A DNA stretch of 64,000 nt from Psychrobacter faecalis (GCF_016107575.1 NZ_JABAST010000010.1:1-64000); one strand, 5' to 3'. Counted from the stretch's first letter, positions 54,371 through 64,000 are shown. Numbers and translations: made by a program. The notes: generated by a model not told the origin, from the letters alone.

Positions 54371-54399
54371 TTGACAGCAACAAATCTGAAAAATAACGC
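54371..54399 (+). promoter_or_regulatory. Candidate promoter before rpsM (alpha genes)
   Basis: The 254-bp gap after rpmJ contains TTGACA (54371-54376) and a weak -10 TAACGC (54394-54399) at 17-base spacing. It could drive a separate rpsM-rpsK-rpsD-rpoA-rplQ transcript. No other gene is in the gap. Confidence 0.4.
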
Positions 54400-54444
54400 T
54401 TTATTAATGAATAAAGCTTATTTTTCTTTAATGGAGAGAAATCA

Positions 54445-54801
54445 ATGGCTCGTATTGCCGGCGTAAACATTCCGGATAATAAGCATGCTGTTATTTCACT
54501 AACTTATATCTTTGGTATAGGTCGTACCACTGCTCAGAAAATCTTAGAAGCAGTTGGCATTGCCCCTACTACTAAAGTTAGCCAGTTAGATGATACACAG
54601 TTAGATGCTATCCGTGCACAAGTTGCAAATTACATGACTGAAGGTGATCTTCGTCGTGAAGTGTCAATGAATATCAAGCGCTTGGTTGATCTTGGTTGTT
54701 ACCGTGGCATCCGCCATCGCCGTAACCTACCAGTTAGAGGTCAGAACACCAAGAACAACGCTCGTACTCGTAAGGGTCCGACACGCCCTCTCAAAAGATA
54801 A
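54445..54801 (+). CDS. rpsM: 30S ribosomal protein S13
   Basis: This 118-residue S13 ([41 protein letters not shown]) forms intersubunit bridges B1a/b. Confidence 0.98.
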   Translation: MARIAGVNIPDNKHAVISLTYIFGIGRTTAQKILEAVGIAPTTKVSQLDDTQLDAIRAQVANYMTEGDLRREVSMNIKRLVDLGCYRGIRHRRNLPVRGQNTKNNARTRKGPTRPLKR

Positions 54802-54821
54802 TTAACTTAGGAAGCTAAAAG

Positions 54822-55211
54822 ATGGCTAAAGACACTCGTAGTCGCAAAAAAGTGACTCGTCGTTCAGTATCGGAGGGCGTTGCCCATATCCATGCGTCTT
54901 TTAATAACACCATTGTTACGATTACCGATCGTCAAGGTAATGCACTGGCTTGGGCCACTTCAGGTGGACAAGGCTTCCGTGGTTCACGTAAATCTACACC
55001 ATTTGCAGCTCAGGTTGCAGCTGAAGTCGCTGGTAAAGCGGCTCAAGAATACGGTGTTAAGAATATCGACGTTTTGGTCAAAGGACCAGGACCGGGTCGT
55101 GAGTCTGCGGTAAGAGCACTTGGTGCATTGGGTTATAAAGTTAACAGCATCTCTGATGTGACCCCAATCCCACACAATGGTTGCCGTGCGCCGAAAAAGC
55201 GCCGCGTCTAA
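54822..55211 (+). CDS. rpsK: 30S ribosomal protein S11
   Basis: This 129-residue S11 ([38 protein letters not shown]) lies on the platform near the E-site mRNA. Confidence 0.98.
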   Translation: MAKDTRSRKKVTRRSVSEGVAHIHASFNNTIVTITDRQGNALAWATSGGQGFRGSRKSTPFAAQVAAEVAGKAAQEYGVKNIDVLVKGPGPGRESAVRALGALGYKVNSISDVTPIPHNGCRAPKKRRV

Positions 55212-55259
55212 TATTAAAGACGAAGCTTTTTATCATAAGAGCTTATAGGAGACATAACA

Positions 55260-55901
55260 ATGGCCCGTTATATTGGACCAAAACTCAAATTATCACGTCG
55301 TGAAGGTACAGACTTAGGCCTTAAGTCTGGTGTTAAACCATATGACGTAAAAACGAAAAAAGCGGCTCGTCCACCTGGTCAACATGGTGTCAGCCGTAAT
55401 AAGAGCTCAGAGTACTCTCTACAGTTACGTGAAAAACAAAAAGTTAAGCGTATCTACGGTGTACTAGAGCGTCAGTTTGCTAACTACTATAAAGAAGCTG
55501 CTCGTAAGCGTGGCGCTACTGGTGAAAACCTACTAGCAATGCTTGAGAGTCGCCTTGATAACGTCGTTTATCGCATGGGCTTTGGCTCAACTCGTGCTGA
55601 AGCACGTCAGCTAGTTAGCCATCGCACTGTGATGGTAAAAAAAGCTGGCCGCGATGAGTTTGTTCGTGTGAACATTCCATCAATTCAGTTGCAAGATGGT
55701 GATGTCGTCGCTATCCGTGAGAAGTCTCGCGAACAACTACGTATTAAAAACGCTATTGAACTAGCGACACAACGTGGTATTCCAGAATGGCTAGATGTTG
55801 ACCACAGCAAGCTACAGGGCACGTTTAAACAAGCGCCTGATCGCATTGATCTACCTGCTGAAATCAACGAAAGCTTGATCGTTGAGCTATACTCTAAGTA
55901 A
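55260..55901 (+). CDS. rpsD: 30S ribosomal protein S4
   Basis: This 213-residue S4 begins [20 protein letters not shown] and has the S4 RNA-binding domain ([14 protein letters not shown]). In enterobacteria it represses the alpha operon through the rpsM leader. Confidence 0.98.
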   Translation: MARYIGPKLKLSRREGTDLGLKSGVKPYDVKTKKAARPPGQHGVSRNKSSEYSLQLREKQKVKRIYGVLERQFANYYKEAARKRGATGENLLAMLESRLDNVVYRMGFGSTRAEARQLVSHRTVMVKKAGRDEFVRVNIPSIQLQDGDVVAIREKSREQLRIKNAIELATQRGIPEWLDVDHSKLQGTFKQAPDRIDLPAEINESLIVELYSK

Positions 55902-55982
55902 GTAACGTACTGCTCGATGTTATAATAATAGCATTGAGCAATTGACGTTAATTAAACCAGTTTAATAAATCGAGGTGACATC

Positions 55983-56990
55983 ATGATGCTAAGTGCAACT
56001 GAGTTTCTAACGCCGAACGCCATTAACGTGGATACGGTTAATGAAACAATTGCGAAAGTCACGCTCGAACCGTTAGAACGCGGCTTTGGGCATACTTTAG
56101 GTAATGCCTTACGTCGCATCTTGTTATCTTCATTACCTGGTGCTGCAGTCATTGAAGCTGAGATTGATGGTGTTGACCATGAATATTCAACGCTTGAAGG
56201 ACTACAAGAAGACGTGCTTGACTTGCTTTTGAACTTAAAAGGCTTGGCAATCACCCTTCATGACCAAAATGAAGTATTCTTGACCTTGGATAAACAAGGT
56301 CCAGGCACTATTACTGCTGCAGACATCACGTTGCCGCATAATGTCGACATTATCAATCCAGAATTGGTATTAGGTACATTAAGCGACCGTGGTCATCTTA
56401 AGATGCGTTTGCGTGTGGTAATGGGTCGTGGATATGAGCCAGCAAACCAGCGCCGTGAAGATGGTGACACTAAAGCGATTGGACGCTTAAAGCTTGATGC
56501 AAGTTTTAGTCCAGTACTGCGTGTTGCTTATCAGGTTGAGAACGCACGTGTAGAACAACGTACCGATCTTGATCGTCTTATCATCGAGCTTGAAACTAAT
56601 GGCACTATCGATCCAGAAGAAGCAATTCGTAAAGCAGCCACTATTTTACAACAGCAGATTTCTATCTTTGTTGACCTAGAAGCTGAAGAAGCGCCTGAGC
56701 CTGTGAAAGAAAAAGAAGAGGTTGATCCGGTGCTATTACGCCCTGTGGACGATCTTGAACTAACGGTTCGCTCAGCCAACTGCTTGAAAGCTGAAAACAT
56801 TTACTATATCGGTGATTTGGTACAGCGTTCAGAGACTGAACTACTAAAAACCCCAAATCTTGGTAAGAAATCATTGACCGAAATCAAAGACGTATTAGCG
56901 TCTAAAGATTTAGAGCTCGGTATGCGCCTAGACAATTGGCCACCAGCTGACCTTCGTGTCGATGATCGCTTTTCTTATCGTAGCCGTTAA
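55983..56990 (+). CDS. rpoA: RNA polymerase alpha subunit
   Basis: This 335-residue alpha subunit has the dimerisation domain ([22 protein letters not shown]) and the C-terminal domain that binds UP elements and activators ([29 protein letters not shown]). Two adjacent ATGs (55983 and 55986) are possible starts. Confidence 0.98.
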   Translation: MMLSATEFLTPNAINVDTVNETIAKVTLEPLERGFGHTLGNALRRILLSSLPGAAVIEAEIDGVDHEYSTLEGLQEDVLDLLLNLKGLAITLHDQNEVFLTLDKQGPGTITAADITLPHNVDIINPELVLGTLSDRGHLKMRLRVVMGRGYEPANQRREDGDTKAIGRLKLDASFSPVLRVAYQVENARVEQRTDLDRLIIELETNGTIDPEEAIRKAATILQQQISIFVDLEAEEAPEPVKEKEEVDPVLLRPVDDLELTVRSANCLKAENIYYIGDLVQRSETELLKTPNLGKKSLTEIKDVLASKDLELGMRLDNWPPADLRVDDRFSYRSR

Positions 56991-57009
56991 ACTTTAAGGA
57001 TTTTTGACT

Positions 57010-57369
57010 ATGCGCCATCGTAAGAGTGGAGTCAAGCTGGGTCGTACCGGCAGTCATCGTAAGGCAATGTTTCAGAACATGACCAACTCATTATTTGAGC
57101 ATGAACTGATCAAAACAACTTTACCAAAAGCAAAAGAATTGCGCCGTGTTGCTGAGCCATTAATCACTTTGGCTAAAGAAGACAGCGTTGCTAATCGCCG
57201 TTTGGCATTTAGCCGTATGCGTAGCAAAACTATGGTAGGTAAATTATTTGGCACGTTAGGTCCTCGTTACCAAACTCGTCCAGGTGGTTATTTGCGTATC
57301 GTAAAATGCGGTTACCGTGATGGTGACAATGCGCCAATGGCTTATGTAGAATTGGTTGATCGTGACTAA
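57010..57369 (+). CDS. rplQ: 50S ribosomal protein L17
   Basis: This 119-residue L17 ([20 protein letters not shown]) ends the ribosomal cluster. The ATG at 57010 has AAGGA upstream. A strong terminator follows. Confidence 0.97.
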   Translation: MRHRKSGVKLGRTGSHRKAMFQNMTNSLFEHELIKTTLPKAKELRRVAEPLITLAKEDSVANRRLAFSRMRSKTMVGKLFGTLGPRYQTRPGGYLRIVKCGYRDGDNAPMAYVELVDRD

Positions 57370-57391
57370 TTTTATACGCTCATTGTATAAT

Positions 57392-57423
57392 AAAAAAAGC
57401 TCCAATAATTTGGAGCTTTTTTT
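57392..57423. terminator. Terminator after rplQ
   Basis: A 13-bp stem (AAAAAAGCTCCAA / TTGGAGCTTTTTT) ends the alpha operon on plus and, by symmetry, the yciO-like gene on minus. Confidence 0.9.
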
Positions 57424-57450
57424 ATGCCTTTTATTTATAAAAGCTATTAT

Positions 57451-58071
57451 TTATGGCACTAGTGAGCTGACATCAGCCGCGCCTTGTCTGATGATTTCAG
57501 GCTGATTGCTGGTCATATCAACGATGGTGGTCAATTTTGTGGTTTTAATACCCGCATTAATAAGACCATCTATTTGATTACCGAGTAGCTCTTCAATTTC
57601 AAAGGGATCGTCCAATATGCCATCGCGGTGCGGCAATATGAGTGAACTGGTTAATATAGGCTCGTCCATCGCTGCTAGCAATGCTTGCGCGATGGGGTTA
57701 CTTGGCACGCGAATACCAATGGTTTTTTTCTTAGGATGCGCCAACTTCTTAGGTACATCTTTGGTGGCGTTTAAGATAAAGGTAATCGGTGCCGGTGTAT
57801 GGGCTTTTAGCTGTTTAAATTGCACATTGTCTACCGTGGCATAGTTGGCAATTTCACTTAAATCGCGACATAACAAGGTAAATTGATGCTTATCATCAAG
57901 CTCACGGATATGTTTTAATTTTTCTAGCGCGTCTTTAGCGCCTAAGCGGCAGCCAAACGCATAACTGGTATCGGTAGGATAGATAACTAATTGATCATTA
58001 CGTAATAAATCCGCTGCTTGTTCGATAAGCCGCGGTTGTGGGTTGTCCGGATGAATGTAAAATACTTGCAT
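57451..58071 (-). CDS. Sua5/YciO/YrdC family protein (YciO-like)
   Basis: This 206-residue protein has the YrdC fold: LVIYPTDTSYAFGCRL, FTLLCRDLSEIANYA, KTIGIRVPSNPIAQALL and ILTSSLILPHRDG. TsaC/Sua5 relatives make threonylcarbamoyl-AMP for tRNA t6A; YciO forms are paralogues with weaker, less clear activity. Length and the SSLILP variant favour YciO. Confidence 0.88.
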   Translation of the reverse strand: MQVFYIHPDNPQPRLIEQAADLLRNDQLVIYPTDTSYAFGCRLGAKDALEKLKHIRELDDKHQFTLLCRDLSEIANYATVDNVQFKQLKAHTPAPITFILNATKDVPKKLAHPKKKTIGIRVPSNPIAQALLAAMDEPILTSSLILPHRDGILDDPFEIEELLGNQIDGLINAGIKTTKLTTIVDMTSNQPEIIRQGAADVSSLVP

Positions 58072-58312
58072 GATTTTTCCTTATTTTTTAATTATAGAGT
58101 GCTTCGTAGGTAGTTTTTAAAAAATGAAATTTTTTTGTTTTTTAGCATATCTCTCTGACAGCATCAAAAGATGGAACTACTATTCAATCAGTATAACGCA
58201 AAGTAAATATAAGTTTATTAGCAAGGCGTTACGGTGGGTAGGGAAACGTTAACACTATAGTTGTGGACCGCTTTCGACAGGAAATACATATATAGAGCGC
58301 AGTTTTTCATCG

Positions 58313-59017
58313 CTAATTAGCAGTACAAATCGTTAATAATGCTTGCAATAATATTTTGGCATCACGTGGTATGACGTGAGGTTCAGCGATATATGCTTTG
58401 GCCTGCTGATAGACGTCCTGCGCAAAGGTGCTGGTACTGGTATCAAAGGTGGCAAACAGATTGTCTTGCGAGACTTGAAAAGGACGTCTGCACGCTAAAG
58501 TAAATAAACACTCTAACGCTTGGGGCTTGATTTCTACACGCTCAAACGCTTGTTGTTGAGCCTCTGTGCGCCCATCGGGAGCATACCAGTAGCCAAAGTC
58601 AGAGAGCTGTCTACGACGCTCACCTGCAATAAAAAAATGGCTTAGCTCATGCAATGCGCTTTGAAAGAAACCATGGGCAAATTCAATACGTGCTGGCTGA
58701 TTGTCTTTGGCAGGAAAGTACTCTGGTTCGCCAGCGCCACGTACTAGGATAACGTGCTGGTGGGCAAATAACGTATTAAAGAGACTTATCAGCCAATCGG
58801 TCGCTGTTTTTTCATTCTCATCAACAGTGTTGATATTTTCAGCATGGATAATTTTCTGCCATTGTTCTGACAGTGCGTTTAACTGCATCTTTGAAATAGC
58901 GCTCAAAGACTCAGGTGGCTTTTTGGTTTCTAAAGTATTTAAACGATGTAGCAAGCGTTTTGCGTCAGAAACAGAAAGCAAAACAGAAAAGTCAGGATCC
59001 ACAGCAGGCGATATCAT
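58313..59017 (-). CDS. epmC: Elongation factor P hydroxylase
   Basis: This 234-residue protein matches EpmC (YfcM), which hydroxylates the beta-lysyl-lysine of EF-P. Conserved blocks are IEFAHGFFQSALHELSHFFIAGERRR, DFGYWYAPDGR and VEIKPQALECLF, with candidate metal ligands in HELSH. The N-terminus has about 60-70 extra residues compared with the 182-residue E. coli protein. Confidence 0.93.
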   Translation of the reverse strand: MISPAVDPDFSVLLSVSDAKRLLHRLNTLETKKPPESLSAISKMQLNALSEQWQKIIHAENINTVDENEKTATDWLISLFNTLFAHQHVILVRGAGEPEYFPAKDNQPARIEFAHGFFQSALHELSHFFIAGERRRQLSDFGYWYAPDGRTEAQQQAFERVEIKPQALECLFTLACRRPFQVSQDNLFATFDTSTSTFAQDVYQQAKAYIAEPHVIPRDAKILLQALLTICTAN

Positions 59018-59203
59018 ATGAATATATTAACCAAATAAAAAGGTAGAGCGCGTGATTTGCAACGCGAGCAAGCCAAGGTAAATGCAAACTTAATACGAAA
59101 GCACTTACCAAAAATCTTAACATACTAGCCCTAGCGCTCATCAGCGCTTTCCGTTAGTATGGCAGGCAATATTATACACCGTTTTTGATGAATGAGGCCG
59201 CGC

Positions 59204-59797
59204 ATGTCAAGCACTCCAATAAACAAGCCGTCAGCGCTTCAGGCTGACAAAACAGCAGCTACGATGTCGAGCAACTTGCCAGAGGATATCTCTTTAAGCA
59301 AATGGGAAGACAGTGGCTTTGAATGGTCAGGGCAAGTTGCGCCGCGTTCGTTTGAGCGCCTAAATGCCATCTTGTCAACTGAGCACGAGCAATCAAACCT
59401 TGAGCTTAAAGCCAATCTATATCGCCATAATAATGTGTTGCATTTGTCTTTTACTTTCACAGGTGAGATATGGTTGACTTGTCAGCGTTGTTTGCAACCG
59501 ATTGCTATTGATTTGACTGATGACTATGATATTGCATTATTAGATAACGAAAGCCAAGTGCGTTTGGTCGGTGAAGAGCAGGATTACTTGCTGCTCGATG
59601 AAATTATCACTGAGCCTGCGCCTGAGCGTTTATTGCCGTTTAAAAAATTGATCGAAGATGAAATTTTGCTAAAAGCGCCTATGGCACCAAAGCACGATGA
59701 TTGCGAGATGAGCGTTGAGCAGTTTGGTGACATTCCAGAAGAAGAGGAAAATGAGAATCCTTTTGCAGCGTTAGCATCGTTAAAGGGCAAGTTATAG
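59204..59797 (+). CDS. yceD: YceD family protein (DUF177)
   Basis: This 197-residue protein has the DUF177 core: LELKANLYRHNNVLHLSFTFTGEIWLTCQRCLQPI with the CxxC pair, and acidic C-terminal segments (LLDEIITEPAPERLLPFKKLIEDEI, LASLKGKL). YceD is linked to 23S rRNA accumulation and is found next to rpmF, as here. The ATG at 59204 has GAGG six bases upstream. Confidence 0.93.
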   Translation: MSSTPINKPSALQADKTAATMSSNLPEDISLSKWEDSGFEWSGQVAPRSFERLNAILSTEHEQSNLELKANLYRHNNVLHLSFTFTGEIWLTCQRCLQPIAIDLTDDYDIALLDNESQVRLVGEEQDYLLLDEIITEPAPERLLPFKKLIEDEILLKAPMAPKHDDCEMSVEQFGDIPEEEENENPFAALASLKGKL

Positions 59798-60125
59798 CCG
59801 CGTAACTGGCAGTATAACGTCGATAAATCATTACTTTCTACCTTTTATCAGCTTTTTGCCCAAGAGTGAAAAGCAAGGCTTTATTAATTGGCGAAACATG
59901 CGTATAATGTCCCGTTTATTGCATTCTAGCAACCTGCCGCTGGCAGAGAGAAGCTGGCTTCGCAAACGAACTATAGATTTTAGACGTAGTCAGCACTTTA
60001 ATACGTGTGGCAATCTATTTAACTAATGATGCGTAAGACTTAGGTTGTTGTGATTATATAGCCTCTGTCGGTATCGATTAAAGCTGAATTTCAAGCTTAA
60101 CCCTTTTAAGTATAGGAGCTATATC
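59798..60125 (+). promoter_or_regulatory. yceD-rpmF intergenic region with candidate promoter
   Basis: This 328-bp gap has no gene. TATAAT (59903-59908) with a weak T-rich -35 about 17 bases upstream could start rpmF transcription, leaving a leader of about 210 bases with a GC-rich hairpin-forming stretch near 59930-59960. Confidence 0.5.
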
Positions 60126-60308
60126 ATGGCTGTTCAAAAAAGTCGTAAAAGTCGTTCTCGTCGTGACATGCGCCGTTCACATCATCGTATGGAAGTGGCT
60201 GAATTAAGCATCGACGCTACTACTGGTGAAAAACATCGTCGTCATCACATGACTAAAGATGGTTTCTATCGTGGTCGCCAGCTTTTCAAAGTTAGTCAAG
60301 ACGCTTAA
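60126..60308 (+). CDS. rpmF: 50S ribosomal protein L32
   Basis: This 60-residue L32 ([40 protein letters not shown]) lacks zinc-binding cysteines. It is separated from fabD, without plsX and fabH between. Confidence 0.97.
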   Translation: MAVQKSRKSRSRRDMRRSHHRMEVAELSIDATTGEKHRRHHMTKDGFYRGRQLFKVSQDA

Positions 60309-60689
60309 TTTATTTGCGCGCTGATGGTTGATGCAAAATGCTGGTAGTTCTAATGACTATCGATGATTTTACACAGTTGTTATGGTGCAAGCAGTTTAAG
60401 CAAATAAGAGCCAAGTTATCTCGCTATCATATATTATGAAGTCAGATATCTTGGCTTTTTGTTATCTATTTTTTATCAAGTAGTGATTATAGAGATATTA
60501 CATTTTAAGCGTTCAGTCTTTGATAGCTATGCTTATTGTCTGCGTCAGTGTATAGTTTAATAGCAGTCAGCTGTCTTAAAGGAATAATGATAGCGGTGCT
60601 TTGTACAGCGAATCTTTTTATTAGTCTCTAATTCTATAATAAACCCCATTCATTTAGGGGTATTTCCAATTAAATAAGGAATATTGGTT
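60309..60689 (+). other. rpmF-fabD intergenic region
   Basis: About 380 bases hold the rpmF terminator (60410-60460) and presumably the fabD promoter. No ORF or RNA gene is apparent. plsX and fabH, usual here in enterobacteria, are absent. Confidence 0.6.
60410..60460 (+). terminator. Terminator after rpmF
   Basis: Arms GCCAAGTTATCT (60410-60421) and AGATATCTTGGC (60444-60455) pair with one mismatch and are followed by TTTTT. Confidence 0.75.
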
Positions 60690-61658
60690 ATGGCCTCTGT
60701 ACCCGATATGGTAAAAAAACAACCCACCCGTATAGCTGTGCTATTCCCTGGACAAGGTTCACAAGTGGTCGGTATGCTGAGCGAGCTTGCTGAAACCTAT
60801 CCTGAAATTCGTGATACCTTTACCGAAGCCAGTACAGCGCTTGGTGAAGACTTATGGGTAATTTGTCAGGACGAAGACAAACTGAACCAAACCCAATATA
60901 CTCAGCCGGCTTTATTGACTGCTAGTATCGCTATTTGGCGCATCTTACAACAAAAAATAGAAGATAAGCCTTGTTACCTAGCGGGCCATTCCTTGGGTGA
61001 ATATAGCGCCTTATGTGCTGCTGGCGTAATATCCTTAGCTGATGCGGTCAAACTGGTGCATAAACGCGGTCAATTGATGCAAGAGGCGGTGGCAGGGGTC
61101 GATACAGCGATGGCAGCGGTACTGGGTCTTGAAGACCACCGCGTCGAAAACTTATGCGAACAAGCGACCGAGCACGTTGATGATGCCATTGTTGGCGCCG
61201 CAAACTTTAATAGTCCAGGTCAAGTGGTGGTTTCAGGTAACGCCGCTGGTGTCAATGCCGTGATTGATAAAGTTCAAAATACCGGTAAAAAAGCCATCCC
61301 ATTAAAGGTTAGTGTGCCGTCGCATTGTGCGCTTATGGAGCCTGCGACTAGCGCTTTGGCGCAAGAGTTGGCAGCCATTCAATTTGATCAAGCGGCCATT
61401 CCAGTGATTCAAAACCGCCATGCGCGCGTTGAAAGCAATGCAGTCGCTATCAAGCAAGCATTGACCGAGCAGCTCAGTGAACCAGTCTTATGGTCAAAAA
61501 CCATGCAGGAATTGGCCGACAAGCAAATTAATATTTTAATCGAATGTGGCAGTGGTAATGTTTTAAGTAATTTGGCCAAGCGTCAAGCACATCCTATTGT
61601 GAGTTATCCTACCGACAAGCCTGCCCGTTTAGATAAGTTGATGGAGGTATTATCATGA
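60690..61658 (+). CDS. fabD: Malonyl-CoA:ACP transacylase
   Basis: This 322-residue FabD loads malonate on ACP. It has the QPALLTASIAIW region, the nucleophile motif GHSLGEYSALCAAG and the VPSHCALM His motif. The ATG at 60690 has AAGGA upstream. The stop overlaps fabG by four bases. Confidence 0.97.
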   Translation: MASVPDMVKKQPTRIAVLFPGQGSQVVGMLSELAETYPEIRDTFTEASTALGEDLWVICQDEDKLNQTQYTQPALLTASIAIWRILQQKIEDKPCYLAGHSLGEYSALCAAGVISLADAVKLVHKRGQLMQEAVAGVDTAMAAVLGLEDHRVENLCEQATEHVDDAIVGAANFNSPGQVVVSGNAAGVNAVIDKVQNTGKKAIPLKVSVPSHCALMEPATSALAQELAAIQFDQAAIPVIQNRHARVESNAVAIKQALTEQLSEPVLWSKTMQELADKQINILIECGSGNVLSNLAKRQAHPIVSYPTDKPARLDKLMEVLS

Positions 61659-62383
61659 GCCGTACGATTACATTAGTGACAGGCGCAAGCCGCGGTATCG
61701 GTAAAGCCGTTGCCAAACGTTTTGCCAAAGAAGGACACTTTGTCATTGGCACCGCGACCACCGAAAAAGGCGCAGCACTTATCGAAGAATACTTAAACGA
61801 TAGTGGCGGTATCGGGCGCGTGCTAGACGTGCGCGATACGGCGCAGATTGATAAGTTATTTGAAGAAATCGAAAGTGTTTACGGTGCCGTACAAGTGCTG
61901 GTTAATAATGCCGGTATTACTCAAGATGGTTTATTGATGCGTATGAAAGATGAAGATTGGGACAATGTTGTCGATACCAATCTGACTTCGGTTTATCGTA
62001 TGAGTAAGCGGGCAGTACGCGGAATGATGAAAGCGCGTCGTGGTCGTATCATCAATATTACTTCTGTGGTTGCACAAATGGGCAATGCGGGTCAATCTAA
62101 CTATGCGGCCACTAAAGCCGGCGTCGAAGGCTTTAGCCGAACGCTAGCGCGCGAAATCGGCTCACGCCAAGTGACGATTAACTGTGTGGCACCGGGTCTT
62201 ATTGAAACCGATATGACCGATGAGCTTGACGAGCGCCTACTTAACTCAATGCTTGATGCGGTTCCAATCAGCCGTCTTGGTCAGCCAGAAGATATTGCCG
62301 CCGCCGTATTTTTCTTAGCAGGTGATGAAGCCAGCTATATTACTGGCGCGGTTATTCCTGTCAATGGCGGTATGTACATGTAG
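61655..62383 (+). CDS. fabG: 3-oxoacyl-ACP reductase
   Basis: This 242-residue short-chain dehydrogenase reduces beta-ketoacyl-ACP with NADPH. It has TGASRGIG (cofactor), NNAGIT, the catalytic YAATK and preceding Ser (INITSVV), and a C-terminal ITGAVIPVNGGMYM. Confidence 0.97.
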   Translation: MSRTITLVTGASRGIGKAVAKRFAKEGHFVIGTATTEKGAALIEEYLNDSGGIGRVLDVRDTAQIDKLFEEIESVYGAVQVLVNNAGITQDGLLMRMKDEDWDNVVDTNLTSVYRMSKRAVRGMMKARRGRIINITSVVAQMGNAGQSNYAATKAGVEGFSRTLAREIGSRQVTINCVAPGLIETDMTDELDERLLNSMLDAVPISRLGQPEDIAAAVFFLAGDEASYITGAVIPVNGGMYM

Positions 62384-62690
62384 GGTTAGAAGTTATTATT
62401 CTAATTTAGCGTTATTTATTATTATAACGGTGCGTTACATAGTTATAATAAAAAACTCTGTGAACGAGTGTAAACTATAATAAAGGGTGCTATAATAGCG
62501 GATACTTTTTTGTCAAAGCCCTGTATGATAGCTAGGTTTTAGCAGACATTAGTCAAAACGTATAATTGGTTATCTGTCTTCCAGACAGCCGTGATAATTT
62601 GACCAGCCCATTTTATATATACTGCCATAGCGCTTTATCATAAGACTATGGCAATTTGTCGAAATAATAGATCAAAAAGGAGAAATCTAC
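62384..62690 (+). promoter_or_regulatory. acpP promoter and leader
   Basis: This 307-bp gap has an extended -10 promoter, TGC-TATAAT (62491-62496), giving a leader of about 190 bases before acpP. This fits the need for very high ACP expression. No gene is seen in it. Confidence 0.65.
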
Positions 62691-62927
62691 ATGAGTAATG
62701 ATACCGAGCTAAGAGTTAAATCTGCGGTAGCGGAACAATTAGGTATGAACGTTGAAGATATCAATAATGATGCTTCATTCATGGAAGACTTAGGCGCTGA
62801 TTCATTAGACCTAGTTGAATTGGTTATGTCATTCGAAAGCGATTTCGGCATCACTATTCCTGATGAAGATTCAGCAGAATTAACGACTGTTCAAAAAGCC
62901 ATTGATTACGTACAAGCGCAATTGTAA
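62691..62927 (+). CDS. acpP: Acyl carrier protein
   Basis: This 78-residue acidic ACP carries the phosphopantetheine attachment motif [17 protein letters not shown] precedes the ATG. fabF does not follow, unlike in E. coli. Confidence 0.97.
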   Translation: MSNDTELRVKSAVAEQLGMNVEDINNDASFMEDLGADSLDLVELVMSFESDFGITIPDEDSAELTTVQKAIDYVQAQL

Positions 62928-63330
62928 TTAATTATTCGCTTAATAAGTGTGCTATGACCGTTTATCTTTATTGATAAGCGGTTTTTTTTAACGCTATTTT
63001 TTAGAGGTAGTGATTATTTCTCTGTTTTACTGCTTATATTTGCTCAATTCACTGCCATATTTGAATGGTAGCTATTAATGATAAAGTTACATAAGCTACG
63101 CCAAATCAACATTACTCAACATACTATTACTAGAGACGGTATTTGCCATTGTCTATACTAAGAATGGTAAGCAGTAATAAGGTGATATTTGTTATATCGA
63201 TTAAAACCACTGTTTAGAGATAAAAGTTATGTTCATATGTAGGCGATGCGAGAGTGACAAACGTTAAATACATTGCCTATTAAAACAATAATGATAAATA
63301 ATAGATAACAATATTTTAAGGAGCAATTTT
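62928..63330 (+). other. acpP-kbp intergenic region
   Basis: About 400 bases with the acpP terminator at the start and the presumed promoter for the LysM gene near the end. No ORF or RNA gene is seen. Confidence 0.6.
62959..62992 (+). terminator. Terminator after acpP
   Basis: Arms CCGTTTATC and GATAAGCGG pair with one G-T wobble around a 6-base loop, followed by eight T. Confidence 0.85.
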
Positions 63331-63840
63331 ATGGGTATGTTCAGTTTCGCAAAAGACATCGGTGAAAAGATTTTTAACCGTGACGATGCCAAGCATGACG
63401 CTAAAGCAGAAACCAAAGCGGATGCTAATACTCCAGTTCAAAGCACAGAGCCTTCTGCTCAGTCAGTTGCCAATATTTTACTACGCCGTATTCAGCAGCA
63501 AAATCTGAATATCAGTAATCTAAAAGTGAAATATAACGGTTCTACAGATACTGCAGAAATCAGTGGTAAGGCCAAAACCCAAGCGGATCGCGAAAAAGCT
63601 ATTATCGCTATCGGTAACGTGCAAAACGTCGCTAAAGTTATTGATAATATCGATATTGAAGAAGATGCGCCTGAATCTACCATGTACACAGTAAAATCTG
63701 GCGATAGCTTATCTAAAATTGCCAAGGAAGTGTATGGTTCAACGGGTGATTATATGAAAATATTTGAAGCCAACAAACCAATGCTTTCTGATCCCGATAA
63801 GATTTATCCAGGTCAAGTTCTACGTATTCCTAAGCCGTAA
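63331..63840 (+). CDS. BON-LysM domain protein (Kbp/YgaU-like)
   Basis: This 169-residue protein has a BON domain (about 45-112: LKVKYNGSTDTAEISGKAKTQADREKA) and a C-terminal LysM domain (118-167: YTVKSGDSLSKIAKEVYG, IYPGQVLRIPKP). E. coli Kbp has the same pair and is a cytoplasmic potassium sensor. There is no signal peptide; the N-terminus is charged with an extra Ala/Lys/Asp linker. AAGGAG precedes the ATG. Confidence 0.9.
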   Translation: MGMFSFAKDIGEKIFNRDDAKHDAKAETKADANTPVQSTEPSAQSVANILLRRIQQQNLNISNLKVKYNGSTDTAEISGKAKTQADREKAIIAIGNVQNVAKVIDNIDIEEDAPESTMYTVKSGDSLSKIAKEVYGSTGDYMKIFEANKPMLSDPDKIYPGQVLRIPKP

Positions 63841-63853
63841 TAGGCTGTTAAGT

Positions 63854-63923
63854 GCTTAAAGCTAAGCGTTTAAATATAAGTATTTAAACATAAGCGCTTA
63901 AACACAGATATTTAAAGTTATGT
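63854..63923 (+). repeat. Five degenerate 14-bp tandem units
   Basis: Units at 63854, 63868, 63882, 63896 and 63910 share [AG][CT]TTAAA followed by seven variable bases often ending in AAG[CT]. They lie between the LysM gene stop and its terminator. Confidence 0.65.
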
Positions 63924-63929
63924 GCTAAT

Positions 63930-63963
63930 AAAAATGCCTCTTAATATAATTAGAGGCATTTTT
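63930..63963 (+). terminator. Terminator after the BON-LysM gene
   Basis: A 12-bp stem (AAAAATGCCTCT / AGAGGCATTTTT) with a 10-base A/T loop and a T tract. Confidence 0.88.
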
Positions 63964-64000
63964 TTGGTCTTTATTTTCCATAGCATTTACGGTTTTAAAT

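Overview
The window looks like a chromosome segment of a gammaproteobacterium of the Moraxellaceae, most likely Psychrobacter. This rests on gene order (gatCAB beside mreBCD-maf-rng, then the S10-spc-alpha ribosomal cluster, then yceD-rpmF-fabD-fabG-acpP) and on moderate G+C; it is an inference, since no rRNA is present. It has two halves.

Positions 1 to about 33,107 are the right-hand part of a temperate, lambda/HK97-like siphophage integrated into the 3' end of a tRNA-Pro(GGG) gene. From the integrase end leftwards there are: integrase and an excisionase-like gene; a rightward operon of small early genes; a CI-type repressor flanked by two inverted copies of one operator/promoter module; leftward Cro-like and CII-like regulators; a primase/helicase pair split inside the Toprim fold; an iteron-like intergenic region; HNH nuclease, small and large terminase, prohead protease, capsid, portal and head-tail connectors; an Ltp-type superinfection-exclusion moron with its own promoter and terminators; and tail genes with a lambda-type G/GT -1 frameshift, tape measure, and homologues of gpM, gpL, gpK, gpI and gpJ. 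The tip gene gpJ runs off the left edge. Lysis genes and the other attachment site are not in the window.

The standout is a complete diversity-generating retroelement (DGR) between gpM and gpL, all on the minus strand: a C-type-lectin/FGE-fold target gene ending in a variable repeat (7501-7613), avd, a template repeat (6934-7046) and a reverse transcriptase with YVDD and IGNLLSQ motifs. The two repeats align without gaps over 113 nt. They differ at 17 positions, 16 of which are adenines in the template strand. This is the signature of adenine-directed mutagenic retrohoming and suggests that the phage diversifies a tail receptor-binding protein.

Positions 33,184 to 64,000 are host core genome: gatC-gatA-gatB on minus; mreB, mreC, mreD, maf and rng on plus; an unbroken S10-spc-alpha run from rpsJ to rplQ with several candidate internal promoters; a YciO-like protein and EpmC on minus; then yceD, rpmF, fabD, fabG, acpP and a BON-LysM (Kbp-like) protein on plus.
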